A stretch of DNA of 64,000 bases from Bilabrum cf. latius. Its lineage: Eukaryota > Bigyra: Bicosoecida > Bigyra > Bicosoecida. How positions within the stretch are numbered: position 1 is the stretch's first letter; each line of letters begins with the position of its first letter. Position numbers and translations under genes: made by a program. The stretch covers positions 310,001 through 374,000 of the forward strand of contig OZ237761.1 in NCBI GenBank assembly GCA_965178125.1. The letters are read 5' to 3'. Of this stretch, positions 1-12,078 are shown piece after piece. The notes under the pieces were generated by a model that saw nothing but the letters and a program-made list of their open reading frames with translations, was not told the origin of the DNA and ran no database searches.

Positions 1-1178
1 TGCGCGGCGTCGTCGATCGCCGCAGAACCAGAGTCGTCATCGACTGCAACGATCGCTACCACGCCCTCGTCGGCTTCTGCGCCAGCGGAACCAACCGGCG
101 CCGCGCTAGCCGATTCCACCATGGCCCAAACAGTTTCCAATCCTCCCACTTGATCAGCGGCATCGCCAGCAACAGCGCACGCAGCAGCAAGTGCCGCCGC
201 ACCAGCAACGGCTGACCCAGTGACGATCGACGGCGAATCTACGGGTTCGTCACCGCTACCATTCTTCAAACCACACGCTACTTCCAACTGGGATCGCACA
301 TCGTTGGACCAAACGGCACCAGCTGCAGCCAGCCACGGCAATAACCGGAACAGCGCCGCCACAGCCGAGACGCTGCCCCGCCGCAGCGCCGCCTTGAGTG
401 CCTCTCGCACGTGGGCGACAGCGACTGCCCTCACGTCCACGGCAAACGAGTCCGCTGCGGATCCGCCGGTGGTGGCACCTTCCGCTCGAACTTGATCTTC
501 ATGCTCGCTCAGCATACGCCCCCAGCCCGCGACTATTGCGGCGATCGCAGGGGAGGCCCAAGGCCTCTCGAGGGCCATGCGGAGCAGCCACCTGCAAGCC
601 GTGTGCGCTCTGCTCTTTGCGATCGCGCGGAATGCGACGGAACTGGAACTATCCGATTCTTCTGATGCGTCTTGCCCGTTTGATACGGCCTGGGCTTTGT
701 CAGCATCTGCATCCGAGGCGACCATCGGGACAGCAGCGCTGGCGCCTGGCGGCTTCCGATGCACAGCCGCCCAAATGTCATCCGACGCCTCCTTCGCGCT
801 GGTGCTTGAAGAAAGCGCGGACATTATTTTGCCTCGGACATGCCTAGCAAACCTAGATGCGTCCCTAGCTCCGCCGCGGCTTAGGTACTCCTGCACGGCT
901 GCCCGCTCTTCCGTCGTAAGGCTAGCACATGCTCCCAAAGCTAAGGCTGCCGAGGGCTCTCTGGCCTAAATGTCTTCCTCTGTTGCTGCAACAAACTGCG
1001 ACTATAGTCTTGATGCAACAGCAGACGCTCCTCCTCCGCTGCGGCCCCCACCGCTGAACCGCCGTCCCCTGCCTCGTCCACGCCCTCTGCCGCGGCCTCG
1101 CCCCCTCCCGCGGTACCCTCCCCCGCGGCGTGGCTTGAACGTACGTCTATGGTCTCCGTCGTGCTGGTGCGCCTGCAT
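1..1178 (-). CDS. RGG-box protein of unknown function (3' partial)
   Basis: A single open frame runs from an ATG at 1178 off the left edge, giving about 392 residues. Residues about 17-45 are an Arg/Gly tract (GYRGRGRGRGR type), the RGG box usual in RNA-binding proteins. After it comes an Ala-rich, mainly helical region with many Leu/Trp positions that could be HEAT-like, but I cannot assign a family. Two TAG codons (1004-1002 and 968-966) lie in frame between the RGG box and the rest. They must be read through for the two halves to form one protein. No TAA or TGA occurs in the frame. The gene is divergent from the kinesin gene, with 121 bp between the two start codons. The Gly/Arg region could be RNA binding by family knowledge; any more specific function would be invention. 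Confidence 0.62.
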
Positions 1179-1299
1179 TTGAATTATAATTGCCTGGGCT
1201 TAGCCCTGACCTTTTTCATTGCTTGTATTGCTGGGTGTCGATGAAAGCACACGCTACCATCCACGAACTGCAATCGAATCATTTGCGCCTTCTAGTAGC
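1179..1299. promoter_or_regulatory. Shared divergent promoter interval (RGG protein / kinesin-9)
   Basis: Only 121 bp separate the two divergent start codons, so both promoters and 5' UTRs must lie here or overlap the genes. An AT-rich stretch with TAATT sits near 1181-1191. No canonical TATA box can be assigned with confidence. Confidence 0.35.
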
Positions 1300-4200
1300 A
1301 TGAGCGAATCTCCTAGTCCTGCGCGTTCGATTGATAGTGATGCATCACGTCCTGATTCAGCCACTGGCTCGGGCACTGCTGGGGCTGGTGCGGACGACGG
1401 GCGTATTCTAGTGTTTTGTAGAGTTCGTCCGACAAGAAGTCCGTCTGGGTGGATGAAGTTTGTGCCACAGCGTGGTAGGGTCAATTTTGATGTACCAGAT
1501 TCCTATCTTGAGAGCCATGGGGACGCAGCAATCGCAGCCGGCGGTTTGCAAGCCCGAGACAAGCACCACGAATTTGCTTTCAACGGGTTGATAGGGATGG
1601 GGGCAAAATAGAACGAAGTATTCGACGCAGTTGCCAAGCCAGCAGTAGATAGGTTAGTGCATGCGTAAATATCTCCGAAACTTTGGATGCAACACGTTTT
1701 TCTTCTCAATTCCAGTCTGTCACGGCCAGTCCATCTGAGTATCTGATCGGTCTGCCTGCCACGCAGCGCACTGTCTGGATATAATTCAACTATATTCGCC
1801 TATGGTCAGACCGGAAGCGGGAAAACGTTCACCATTACCGGAGGCCCGGACAGGTACGAAGACAGGGGCATTATCCCGCGCACGCTATCGTACATTTTCA
1901 AGCGGGCGCGCGCCATGGAAGGCGAGGACGAGGCTGCCCCTCCCACACCTGCCTCCGGGGACGGCGACCCGGACGGAGGTACCGAGGGGGAGGGTACAGA
2001 GGGCGGGGGCAAGCGGTTGCCACGGCTTACGGTGAAGCTGTCGTACTGCCAGGTATACAACGAGAAGGCGTACGACCTCCTGGACGATGACGCCAGCACG
2101 GAGCTCGGCGGCGGGATCGAGTCCCTGCCCAGGGTCTCTCTATTCGAGGATGATGAGGGCAGGGTGCACCTGAAAGGGCTGTCCATGAAGGCGTGAGAGA
2201 GCGGGTATACATGCGATGCGTGCAATATGCTATGCATGCGAGGCGGGTTTGGAATCGGCACGTCGCTGCAGTCCATGGCTGGAGTCAACACGGATGCTCT
2301 TCATTTGGCGTGCATTCTCTGATGCTCAGCTCTCATCACTAAGCTTCATGTGCTCGCAGGGTTCACGACGAGGAAGAGGCGCTCAATTTCCTATTCATGT
2401 GAGAGAGAAGTGGTCTCCCTTGTGGGGTCCCACAGTCACCCTCAACATGTGGCGGTACTCGCAACACACCTGCAAGCAATTACTGTGCCGCCCCCCTCTA
2501 TGTTTGCATCTCGCAGTGGTGACTAGCAGAAGGAAATCAGGGAGACCCCCATGAACCCGGTTTCATCACGCTCACATTGCGTGTTCACTCTGCTTGTGAG
2601 CCAGTTTAGATGCAGCGCCTGCCAACCCGATACCCATCCCTAGCACCTTTGTACATATGTGTGCTTTTTTACGGCCGCGTATTCGCCTTGCTTCACAATT
2701 TTATTCGTGCAGCTGGAGTCTCGACCGACCGGCAGTGCCCTTGTCCGCCGCTCGAAGCTGCACATAGTGGACCTGGCAGGGTCAGAGAGGGTCAGCAAGA
2801 CAGGTGAGGGGAGCGGGGCCCGATCGATCGTTGACCTTGTCTTGGCTTGGCTCGATGCTGCTGTCTGCATTTTGTTCCGGCTGCGTATACTGCACATATG
2901 TCCGCGCCACGTTTTCCATATACATGAGCAGGCGCCAGCGGGCGCACGCTGGTCGAGGCCACGCACATCAACAAGTCGCTGCACTTTCTGTCTGTCTGCA
3001 TCAGGGCGCTGCACGATCGGGCAAAGCTGTAGGAAAAGTTCGGCAGGCAAGGCTTGGACGGACACCGAGCCATGATGCGTGCTGCACAGCAGGTGCATGT
3101 ACCGTACCGAAACAGCGTGCTGACATCGCTGCTGCGTGACTCGCTGGGAGGCAACAGCCTTACAAGGGTCATCGCCACTGTCAGTGCGGAGGCATCCAAT
3201 ACCGGAGAAAGCGTCAGCACCTGCCGTTTTGCGCAGATGATCGCCAGGATCCGCAACGCACCGGCAGTCAACGTCGAGACGGACCCCGCAGTGCTGGTGC
3301 AGCAGCTGAGGCGTCAGCTCTCCAAAATGGAGGCGGAGAAACAGTTTCTCCGAGGCGAGCACGGGGACACCGGCCCCCTCTCAGACGAAGAGAAGGCAGG
3401 AGTGCTGCGAGGGGTGCTAACCTGGGTGGGGGATCCAGCCAGGGTACTGCCTGCTGCCGTGCTGCAGGGTACGGGGGCTGTTGGGGCCACGGGTGAGGGC
3501 GAGGGCAAGGAGGGGGAAGGGGAGGCCGGGGCCGATGCGGGCGAGGAAGAGGAGAGCGGCGCAGATGAACCCGGAGAGGACCCGGCCATGTTTCCGTTCA
3601 GCAAGTACCACGAGCCCGTGGTGTCCAAACTAGCTGCGGGAGAGATTGACCCTGATGCGGCGCAGCAGCAGAGGAGGGACCCCGTGCCGCCCATCGGTGG
3701 GCTGCAGCTCAGCCGTCTTCACTTTGCCTTCCACGTGCTTCGAGCACTCGTGCTGGCGTGGGCCAGACAGCCACGCTTGAGCGGTGGCGGCAGCGGCGAT
3801 GCGCACGGAACTGCCGCAGGGGCAGAGGGGGCATCTGGTGAGGAGCTCGAGGAGGCCCGCAAGATAGAAAGAAAGCTCAGGCGCAAGCTGAGGCATCGTG
3901 AGGAGGAGATCGAGGCGCTTTTGGCATCCTTGCGCAAGCTTAAGGGGCAGGCAGGTAGGCCCACCGGCGCTGGGAGCCTGGGACACTCCTCTGCTCAGGG
4001 CTAGCAGCAGCGAGGTGCCACTCAGCAACAGCCCGCGGAACCAACCGTCCCGCTGCCCCCTGGGCCGCCCGTCACTGCGTCGCAAGCCCCTGCTCTGGCA
4101 TCAGATCGCTCGCGGGCGTACGATTCCTACCAGAAGTGGTGGCCAAAGATGGGCAGGTTGCAGGCGTGCAGGGAGGATCTGCAGACCATGTATGAGCAGG

Positions 4201-4949
4201 CCAAGGCCGTGGGCAAGGACGTCAACGAGGCGAGGTCACACGTGAGGAGGCTGCAAGGAGAGCTGGAGGAAGCACAGAGGAACGAAGCAAGGAGAGTTGC
4301 GGCAGAGGTGGCTGATGAAGAATCGAGGCGCGCGGATGGAGGGGCAGGGTCTGGTGACGGTGAGGGCGTGGTGGGAACGAGCGGTCGCGGTGCCGCCAGC
4401 GAGTCAAAGTTTGACCCGACTCCCATCCACCAAGAGATGGCACTGCATAAGCAGACGTACCAGCAAGGGTTCGACCGTCTCCGTGACATGAAGAGAAGAA
4501 TACAGGCGTAGCAGAGGGAGATTGAGGCCCTGACAGCCTCCATCAAGGCGGCCTTCCAGGCGTGGCACGCGCGGCTCGTGCTGCACGTGGCAAAGCACGG
4601 CGGAGTCGCTACTGGGTTGTCTTCAGGCGGCCCGGCTGCCGGACAGTATGGATCGGGTGCTGGCACTGCTGGTTCTACGGTGGCTGGTTCCGTGCCGGGT
4701 TCTGTGCCAAGGTCCACATCAGCATCAACAGGGCCGGACCGCAGTTCTGTCTACAGCAGAGGAATGGGTATAGCTGCTGCATCTGGCACCGGTTCTTCGC
4801 ACAGCGGTACAAGGGTGCAGTCCACGGGAGATGCTGCCGCGGATGCTGATGTGCGGGCTTTCTATGCGGCATCGGAAGCGCTCAAGAAGCAGAGGCAGCA
4901 AGTGGGAGCTACGGGCCGAGGTGGCAGCAGCCGAGGGAGTGGAAGATAA
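1300..4949 (+). CDS. Kinesin-9 family motor protein (KIF6/KIF9-like)
   Basis: Microtubule motor of the kinesin-9 class, known from cilia and flagella. Exons by my reading: 1300-1652, 1767-2192, 2360-2398, 2517-2595, 2713-2803, 2932-4949; all introns are GT-AG and the total is exactly 1002 codons (1001 aa, TAA stop). Motor landmarks in order: VFCRVRPT (beta 1), [10 protein letters not shown] (P-loop), SSRSH (switch I), DLAGSER (switch II), [16 protein letters not shown] and RDSLGGN. The sequence ETPMN before switch I resembles KIF6. The C-terminal half has acidic low-complexity and coiled-coil segments (about residues 640-670 and 740-800). Five in-frame TAG codons occur at 1609, 2524, 3030, 4002 and 4509. 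The first two fall inside the motor domain; the fourth falls in a Gln-rich run. The start at 1300 is the first ATG in frame. Confidence 0.9.
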
Positions 4950-5484
4950 CCAGGTGTTGGTTCTCGACTCATCTGCTGGCCTTCCTGCGAGATGCTCTAG
5001 CAGCCGTATGGCAGTGCATTGCAGAGTGTCCGAAGAGCATGCTCTCGTGGCCTGGAGTGTGATCCGAACCAACGGGACGGGGCGTGTGACCCTGGGTATC
5101 CAGATCAGATATCAGATCCGTTGGTATCACCGCCGCACCCAGGATTCAGACTGCATGAAGCGATGCAGAAACGCTTGAACATACCAGCAACAGCAAGTTT
5201 CATTTAAATACCTACTAGCAGCTGCCTTACGCGTTTCAAATGTCGCGACCTGCACGGAGAAGTCAGGTCAAGCCCACCACCGCCTGCTCCGGACACACCC
5301 CAAGCGGTCAAGACAGCTGCCTACATACATTTTTCTTCAAATTTAGTTAGCCTCAACCCTGTAAGAACTTTGCCAAGCCGTTTCAAAGCATGCTTAGCTA
5401 TCTTCCGCATGCAGTCAAGCAAGACTTTGACACTCCAGATACCCCCTTGCGGCTGGTTGCGGGCAGATGCGCCCAATGTGCTGC
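4950..5484. other. Intergenic, convergent 3' ends
   Basis: This 535 bp lies between the kinesin stop and the stop of the oppositely oriented RCC1/cadherin-like gene. I see no supported gene or structural RNA; short open frames here lack coding character. Confidence 0.5.
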
Positions 5485-8400
5485 TTATGGCTGAAGGATG
5501 ACGCTCGTTGGAGGTGATTCGTCTGGGCAAATCGCAGCAGTACCGCTCTGTGAAATCGCTGTGACTTGTAGACCCTCTACATGCTTCGGAGCAGCGCAGG
5601 ATGGAGACAAAGTGGACGGCTTGCCCACATTGCCGGAGTCCCCGCTAGCGGTATCCAGATGCCGGCCGAAAGCTCCAAGTCCGCTGCCCGTACGAGTCTT
5701 GCTGAGTACGACGACAACCACACCTCCGACCAGAATCACAGCAGCGCCCACACTGATCACGGCGAGCAACGAGACTGTGCCCAAGTCATCGTTGGAATCG
5801 TCAGCGTTTGTTTCATGCCCTGATTCAACCGGAGCTGACCTGTTGCCCCGTGCTCCGCCTGTCAAAGAAGCGGTGCTGGTGAATGGGTGTACTCCGGTGC
5901 TAGAAAATGGCGTTCCGGCCGAACAGCTTCCATTGGACGCCCAGTGGTATCCTTGAGGACAATCCAAGGAGAACGTTACCAGGCAGACGAGTGGTTGTGC
6001 CGAGCCTTGGATGCGTGTGCCGCCGCTATCAACGCCAACGAGCTGTACATGCGTGCTGTACTCGCCCGGAAATAGATCGTTCCTGTAGACATGTATGACA
6101 ATGCCTTCACCATCGACATATCGTGCTGTGACGTCAGCGACGCTGAGCAATGTGCTCGGCTGCAAAACAACGCTTCGAACCACCACTTCAGCGCCAACAC
6201 CAGCCACAGACGAATCGGCAGCAGCAATGGCACCCGTGATTCCAGTTGATACGCGAGTGATGTAGCCAGGAATTGGGAGCGATGCGTCTGGATCACTCGC
6301 CTGAAAGACAAAGACTCCGTCCGAGGCTGAAGATTCTGCAATGCTTTGGGATGGGTGCTAAAACACTGGGACGCGCGATGCAGCCGATGCGGTGACAGCC
6401 ACGCTGAACCGCACGAAGCCCTGGTATTGATCCGCGCTGCCGTCCTCAATAGCGAAGAGGCCAATACTGTACTGCTGATCCGCTCGGATGGAAGCGGCTG
6501 CCTGGATCCAAACATCCCCGGTGCTCGCATCCACAGCAAAGAAGGATGCATCTGGATAGGCAGGGTCAAGGGAAAACGTGACTGGAGCACCCAGGTGCTG
6601 CTAGCCAGAGACGCGCGCGCGGGCAACAATCGCACCATCATGCGGGTTGTCAATACGTACGACTTGATCCGCGGTAGGCTCATCGAACTGCAGCACGCCT
6701 CGAGTATTGGCTGGACCGCTGCACGTGGCGGTCGATCCGCCGAATCTGTGCGTCCAGTCCACCGCAGCATACCCCTCACGCCCGTTGCCATGAACGTCAG
6801 AGGATCCTATTGGCCCATCTAAACCCATGCCGTAGCCCAGCGCCCCTCTCATGCTATTCCCATGCAGCGTATAGCCGGGACCATCGCAGCCGAAGCACCG
6901 AACGATCTGTGACTCGGGTCCTCCCCGGAGCTACTGCGCGATGGCACACACTGCGCATCCGTTTCCGTGAATGGAGACTACCTGGTACTCTCCGTAGCTT
7001 TCCACGACCTGCACATTCTCTTGAGAATCTTGGTCAACGATACAGGCAGGTATCTCTGGCTGGCTCAGCAGCGGAAACACCAAAAATATGCCCTGGTCCT
7101 CAGCGGCACTGAACTGGTCGCCGGCCGCTCCGTGACGGACGCACTGTACCTAGTGAATGCCATAGCCCGCAGTGGTGCCCGACACGCACACGCCGCCCTC
7201 AATGACCGCCATTGAGAAAACATGCCCCTTGAAATTGGCGATTACCACTGACCTAAGTGCATCATCCCGGACACTGCCCAACTCCTGCTCGACTATTGGC
7301 ATTACGGCAGGGGCTATGGACGCATTGAACGCATGCCACGCATACGGCATCCGTCCAAAGCAGACGGCATCGTGGCGAGTCACAGAGTCAGACGGGGACT
7401 ATCGCCTTTCGTACAGCACGCATATTTTGTCTGTGCTTCCGTCCACCATGACCGGTGTGCCTGTCTCCCTCCATCTGTCCACCGACAGAGCCCGAAACGG
7501 ATAGGCGATCGCCACGCTCGTGTCAAGCAGAAGCCTTCCAAAGCAATGAATTTCGTGCCCGTGAATACCGTCCAAAATCACGCACGCAGTGTGACGAGCA
7601 AGAGCGACAGTGTGACGAGCCGGGAAGGCATCGTGGGCCCAAAAGAGCGGTGCTGACAGAGGCACGCGACGCTCTGCCATGGGCAGGACAACCCCGCCGT
7701 GGCTGTACTCCTTTCCTGTTCGCTCGATGAATGCGTCGGCCTTGAAGAGCGTCATCTTACCCCAGCACTCCAGGTTTGAGAGCCCGAATACCACGTCTTC
7801 GAGCACCGCGCAGAAATGGTTGGCGCCCGCATAGAGGTGCGCAACAGGTCGGTGCAAAGGGACGCTGAAGCCGGAAGCACTCGTCTAAGACCAGCTAATG
7901 TCTCGCGACAGCGGTGAATCTATAGGGGAACGAATGTGGGTACGGTTGAGACTGGGACGCTCGTACGGTGTGTAGTCCCAGTTGCCCCAGCACCTCACGT
8001 TGCCGTGCTCTGTGCGCAAGCACTGCGTCTGCTGGTCGAAGTCATCGCTAGCGAGGCCGATAACCTGAACCACTTTGCCCTCCTCCGGGGTTGGAACGAA
8101 TGGTATCGGCTCTAAGGCAGCTGCGAGGCCGATGCGGCCGTCGGAATCTCGAAGAGAGGCAGCGACTGCAGCTGGGTAGCCTGACGAGTACCCGCACGTC
8201 GCCTCTTCGCAGTGCCCCCAGCACCAAAACTCACCCGACGTGGAGGTCGCGCAGGAGGCCCCACTGGTACCTACGCTGACATCCTGAATGCTACACGGCC
8301 CTCGTACGTCCGTAAACCTCACTGTCAGGTTCACAACGGCTGCGTTCCCTGCCTCGTCCTACCCTCCGACAGCAAGCTTGTGTTCGTGCGCCTCGTGATA

Positions 8401-8753
8401 CCCCTGGGATAATTCGATGCGACCGGAACTGGAATCTATCGTAAAAATTCGATCCACTCTGCGACGGATACGCTAAGTTTAGTATCTTTGGCTAGCGCGT
8501 GAGCGGTACGGGCCTACCGTTCCCCGACGGTCCAAGGCCCAATCTGACTCTCGTCTCACCCGAAAGCTGAGCCAGACAGAATAGCAAACTATGGATGCAG
8601 CGAATGAATTAAATCGATTGTGCCCAAGCTTATCCGCCCCTACGTTGCGATCACCGAGGTTTCAGTGCTTGCAGTTGCGGTCGGGGTAGCATCCGCAGCT
8701 GAATATGCCGACCCAAGCACTGTCAAGGCCGAAAGCCACAAGATCAAAAGCAT
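5485..8753 (-). CDS. Secreted-type membrane protein with RCC1-like and cadherin-like repeats
   Basis: Exons 8753-8560 and 8458-5485 (GT-AG intron of 101 bp) give 1055 aa with a TAA stop. Residues 1-22 form a signal peptide (MLLILWLSALTVLG). A cadherin-like strand set follows (FTIDSSSGRI, then DEAGNAAV, about residues 65-105). Next is a long series of RCC1-type repeats with the C-x-W/F-G signature (WCWGHC, VRCWG, LECWG, IHCFG, VRCFG) over about 105-600. Then come one or two cadherin-like repeats (FAVDASTGDV; PVF-Q-HPSQSI; FQASDPD), one transmembrane helix near 960-985 and a short tail. Nine in-frame TAG codons lie at low coordinates 8640, 8589, 8359, 7885, 7399, 7150, 6931, 6601 and 6358, one of them in the cadherin PVF-x motif. 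It is probably an adhesion or recognition receptor; the ligand is unknown. The RCC1-like repeats look extracellular, unlike nuclear RCC1. Confidence 0.75.
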
Positions 8754-8962
8754 TTCTGCAGTGCGTTTGAGGTTGAGCAATGCAAAAAATACATTAGTCG
8801 TTGGTAGAAGTTTAAAAGGCGCGCGTTGCTCCACGATACGCCATTGCGCTCCATTGCAGGATGGCCCCGGCATCGCCTGTAGCAACTAGTCACCGAGTGA
8901 GACCAACAAAAAGTTGTATTTTGGAGCATAACGTACCGGTGGTATTAAAGAGATGCTGCTCA

Positions 8963-9649
8963 CTCTTGAACAATTGTGGATGTTGATGTGAAAAGTGACG
9001 CTGCCGGTAGCGACCAGCGAAGAGCACTGCGGTCGCAACCATTATACGGCAACCGTCCCGCGAGCCACCGCTAGCCACCACTGCGCCACAAGCAATCAAG
9101 AAACATCGCAATGATACCTTCTACATTTACCGCCACAGAGCATACGCCCAAGCACTCGCCTGTCTCGCCCGTCAGCGCCACGAGAGTGCCCTACTGTGAC
9201 CCGGACACTGCGCCTCGCTGCTACGCTCCACAAATGATGGCAGCGTGCAGGAAGCAGCTTGCAAAACACCTCACGCGCAGCGTACAGCTCGGTCCGCCAC
9301 ACATCTGCATAGCACCACCGGCAACACAGCTGGCCCAGTAGTGCTGACGGGTGGTGATGGATCATGATATGTCGCAGCAGCGCGTGCCACATAGCACATG
9401 GACAACTCGCTGGCTACTATGCCCTGTGAGCATGAATAAAGTGTTCTTTCCATTGTGATCGCTACGCACGGGTGCACTGTCCTGAATGGCAGGGACAGCG
9501 ACCAGCCCGTGCAGGGGCTAGTCCAGTCCCCGCAGACCGCCCAGAGGTGATCGCGGAACCAGGTGACCCATGCTCCAACCAAGAGCGATGCTACGCTACG
9601 AATACAAGCCATTGGTCAGGCATAGGCTGAAAGCGCCCTTCCTGGCACT
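8963..9649 (-). pseudogene. RCC1-like coding remnant (possible decayed paralogue)
   Basis: One minus-strand frame is open here apart from a TGA at 9364-9362, and it ends at a TGA at 8962-8960. It carries RCC1-type patterns (LRVRCF, a following HAAIICGA, and VALTG...CLGVCSVA) like the neighbouring gene, plus five in-frame TAG codons. A 54-bp GT-AG intron would remove the internal TGA, so this could be a real exon set rather than a pseudogene. No convincing start codon or signal peptide is visible. The most economical reading is a partial tandem copy of the adjacent gene. Confidence 0.33.
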
Positions 9650-9671
9650 TCAAGAGCTGCTACTCGACCTG

Positions 9672-10116
9672 TCACGAACCGGCACCCGACGAAGGCAACC
9701 CTGCGTCTGCATCCGGAGGCACTTCAGTGACATGCACAGCAGATTCAGCAGGTACTGCGCTCAACTTCCCGGAGATAGACTTGTTGCTGTCCATTGCCTA
9801 ACCGAGATCCACTGCTGTCCGCCCAAGCTACGCAGCGGCCCTCGTTGCAGCAAACATGCTTTCGGAACTCTCATTCAGCAGTTTCTACTGTCGAATAAGC
9901 GATTCTTTTCCACCTCTTAGTATCAAGGCGTCAGTCGCATCCACAGCTTCCCGCAGTGTTAGCAGTGCGCCAGCTGCGAGCGAGTCCAGCCGCAAGCTAT
10001 ACAAACTAACTCAATGAGGCATCCATTCGCGCTCGGAGCAAGGTAATATTGAACATATACGTATACATTCATGTTTACTCACACAGGACGCGGTCGCATG
10101 GCTTTTCGGACGCCAT
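9672..10116 (-). CDS. Small hypothetical protein, 123 aa
   Basis: Exons 10116-10083 and 10009-9672 are joined over a 73-bp intron with a strong GTGAGT donor, giving 124 codons and a TGA stop. The protein starts MASEKPCDRVL and is mostly helical, with a Leu/Ala-rich amphipathic centre and an acidic, Ala/Pro-rich end. No transmembrane helix is present. Three in-frame TAG codons (9885, 9828, 9798) fall in the helical core, one directly after a CAG. The regular heptad-like spacing suggests a coiled-coil complex subunit, but I recognise no family. It is divergent from the GxGYxYP gene with 96 bp between starts. Confidence 0.5.
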
Positions 10117-10212
10117 TTTTTGGATCGGACGCCAGCCAAATGTTTTACAGTGCACTGCAAAATCCATAGATTCCGGGAATTAGAATCTCAATGCTCCTCA
10201 CCCCTGGTCAAG
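10117..10212. promoter_or_regulatory. Shared divergent promoter interval, 96 bp
   Basis: The whole region between two divergent ATGs is 96 bp, so the promoters overlap. No recognised element is assigned. Confidence 0.3.
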
Positions 10213-11892
10213 ATGATTAAGGCTGCTGGTATTGCCAGTGCATTGCTGTACAATCTTACGTCTAACCTTCCGACCCCTTCATTTGAATAGCAGCTGATTC
10301 TGTATTCGATGCAAGGCCTCTTAAACCGCGATCAAGCATCTCTATTCTATGACGTTGGCAGAGCTGATTTCGACTGGCCTGGAGCTGAGGCGGAATGGGT
10401 GCATTTGCTTGAATCGGATGGTCGCGTTGCGTGGCAGTTGGTCGATGGTGGGCTGTGCGAACTAGTCGAAGCGACTGGAAAGAGGCGATCTTCGCAGTGG
10501 CAAGCTGTGAGGTACGCAGCCAACGACGGTATCGGCCCCTATTTAGCCATGACAGTAGCCGGTTTGGAAGGTTTGCTACCGATTTCCGAAGAGTTCGCTC
10601 GCTCGACGCCCTGCTTGTCGGCAGAACGCGTTCCCGTGGCATACGATTTGCGCGACAAGTATCCTGCAGGCGACAAGTATGCCGGCTTGCGCTGGGGCAT
10701 GGAAACTCTCCTCCCTCGATGCTCCAAAAGCGTGCTATTCAACGCGAACAACTTCACGAACGCTGCCCCGTTCGCCCGAAACGTGACAATCCTCTCAGCC
10801 GACTTCCCCATCGCCAACCGAGCCTTCATCACCAACCTCAACCCACTCGACACTGACAACCAGACGTGCACCGACTGCGATACCGGATACTACCGGCGGA
10901 TCGTTCGATCGAGAGACCCGTTGGTCCGCGTGTTTGGCTGGTCCGACCCCGAGAGCAGCTATACGAACATAACCAGTTAGGAGGGGGGTGACATCTACTG
11001 CACGTTTGCCAGCCCCAACCTGAGTTTCTGGGCCAAGCTCAAGAGGGCAAGCTCTGGGCCGCTGGTATTGCCCCACAACGACCCGGGCACGCAGCTGAGC
11101 GGCTCTAAAACCTACGTCATGTTCTAGACCAATGAGGGTGACACGCCACGCATACTGACGTCATTCATGGCCCGCGGCTGGATCTCGGAACGCAGGGGAA
11201 ACGCTCCCGTGGCCTGGGGAATCGATCCCGCGCTTGCAGACGATTTTCCGGCGCTGTTTGAGCACTACGTATCCACTGCCAGCGGCAACGACACGTTCGT
11301 GGCTGGCGTTGCCGGTGTCGGATACGTATTCCTTGATGCGATGCTTCCCTCTGCCAGGGTGCTGTACGAGAAAAAGGCCGGTGCGGCGCTTGCGTCGCAC
11401 GGCCCCGACGTCATCGACACGTACGGCCACGGGTCGCCAGCGGTGCTGCAGGAGTATCTGGAGAATGCGAGGGCCGGCGGAAGAGGACCAGTCGCTTTCG
11501 TGTCGCAGCCCGGGCCCGCCTCCCAGTTCGGGCGGGCGTCCGGCGTGACGTATTTAAAGGTGGGCGCCGGACAAGCGCCGGTTCCCGTTGTGCAGACATC
11601 GAGGGACCCACGTCTGTTCTATTACCTGAGCGAGCTGAACCAGACCGACCCAGCGGGTGACCTGTCTTCGAGGATACGGGCGGTCGCCGATGCGCAGGCA
11701 CCCACACCGTCCGGTGCCCGATTCATCACGGTGTACGGCGGATTGTCGGCGATTGGTTCTGATGACGACCATTCGATTCCGTTCTTTCCGCTTGTGGAGA
11801 ACGTGACGGCGCGGCTGAACGCTTCGTTTGAGGTGGTCGGAGCGCAGGCGTACGCCAGGCTGGCATCGGAGGCCGGGCGAGGCAGCCTGTGA
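10213..11892 (+). CDS. GxGYxYP family protein (putative glycoside hydrolase-like)
   Basis: 559 aa, single exon, TGA stop. The N-terminal part carries the family's opening pattern (QQLILYSMQGLLNRD, where the first Q is TAG at 10288), and the C-terminal part carries the TNEGDT, RG..PVAWGIDPAL and AGVAGVGYVF blocks that define this Pfam group (GxGYxYP, here GVGYVF). Family proteins are about 500-600 aa and are suspected carbohydrate-active enzymes; the reaction is not established. In-frame TAG codons at 10288, 10978 and 11125; the last sits just before the TNEGD block (YVMF-Q-TNEGD). The start is the ATG at 10213. No clear signal peptide is visible, so a 5' exon could be missing. Confidence 0.75.
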
Positions 11893-12078
11893 ATTTGCTG
11901 GCTGGATGCATGCGTGTCTGCGCCATTGAATGAGGGTGGAATGGCGCTGCTCGCCTGTACGCATCGTCACGCCTCGGCCAGTCAGTTGAGTTGGTAGTGC
12001 ACCTTACATTTTGAAAATAAACGGATTTCGTAGAACCCGTCTTTCCAATTCCATCCCCGTGTTTTGGATTTGTCTGTC

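Noticed and set aside
9362-9364. TGA as selenocysteine in the RCC1-like frame
   Set aside because: No SECIS-like structure recognised and no selenoprotein homology; decay or a short intron explains it better.
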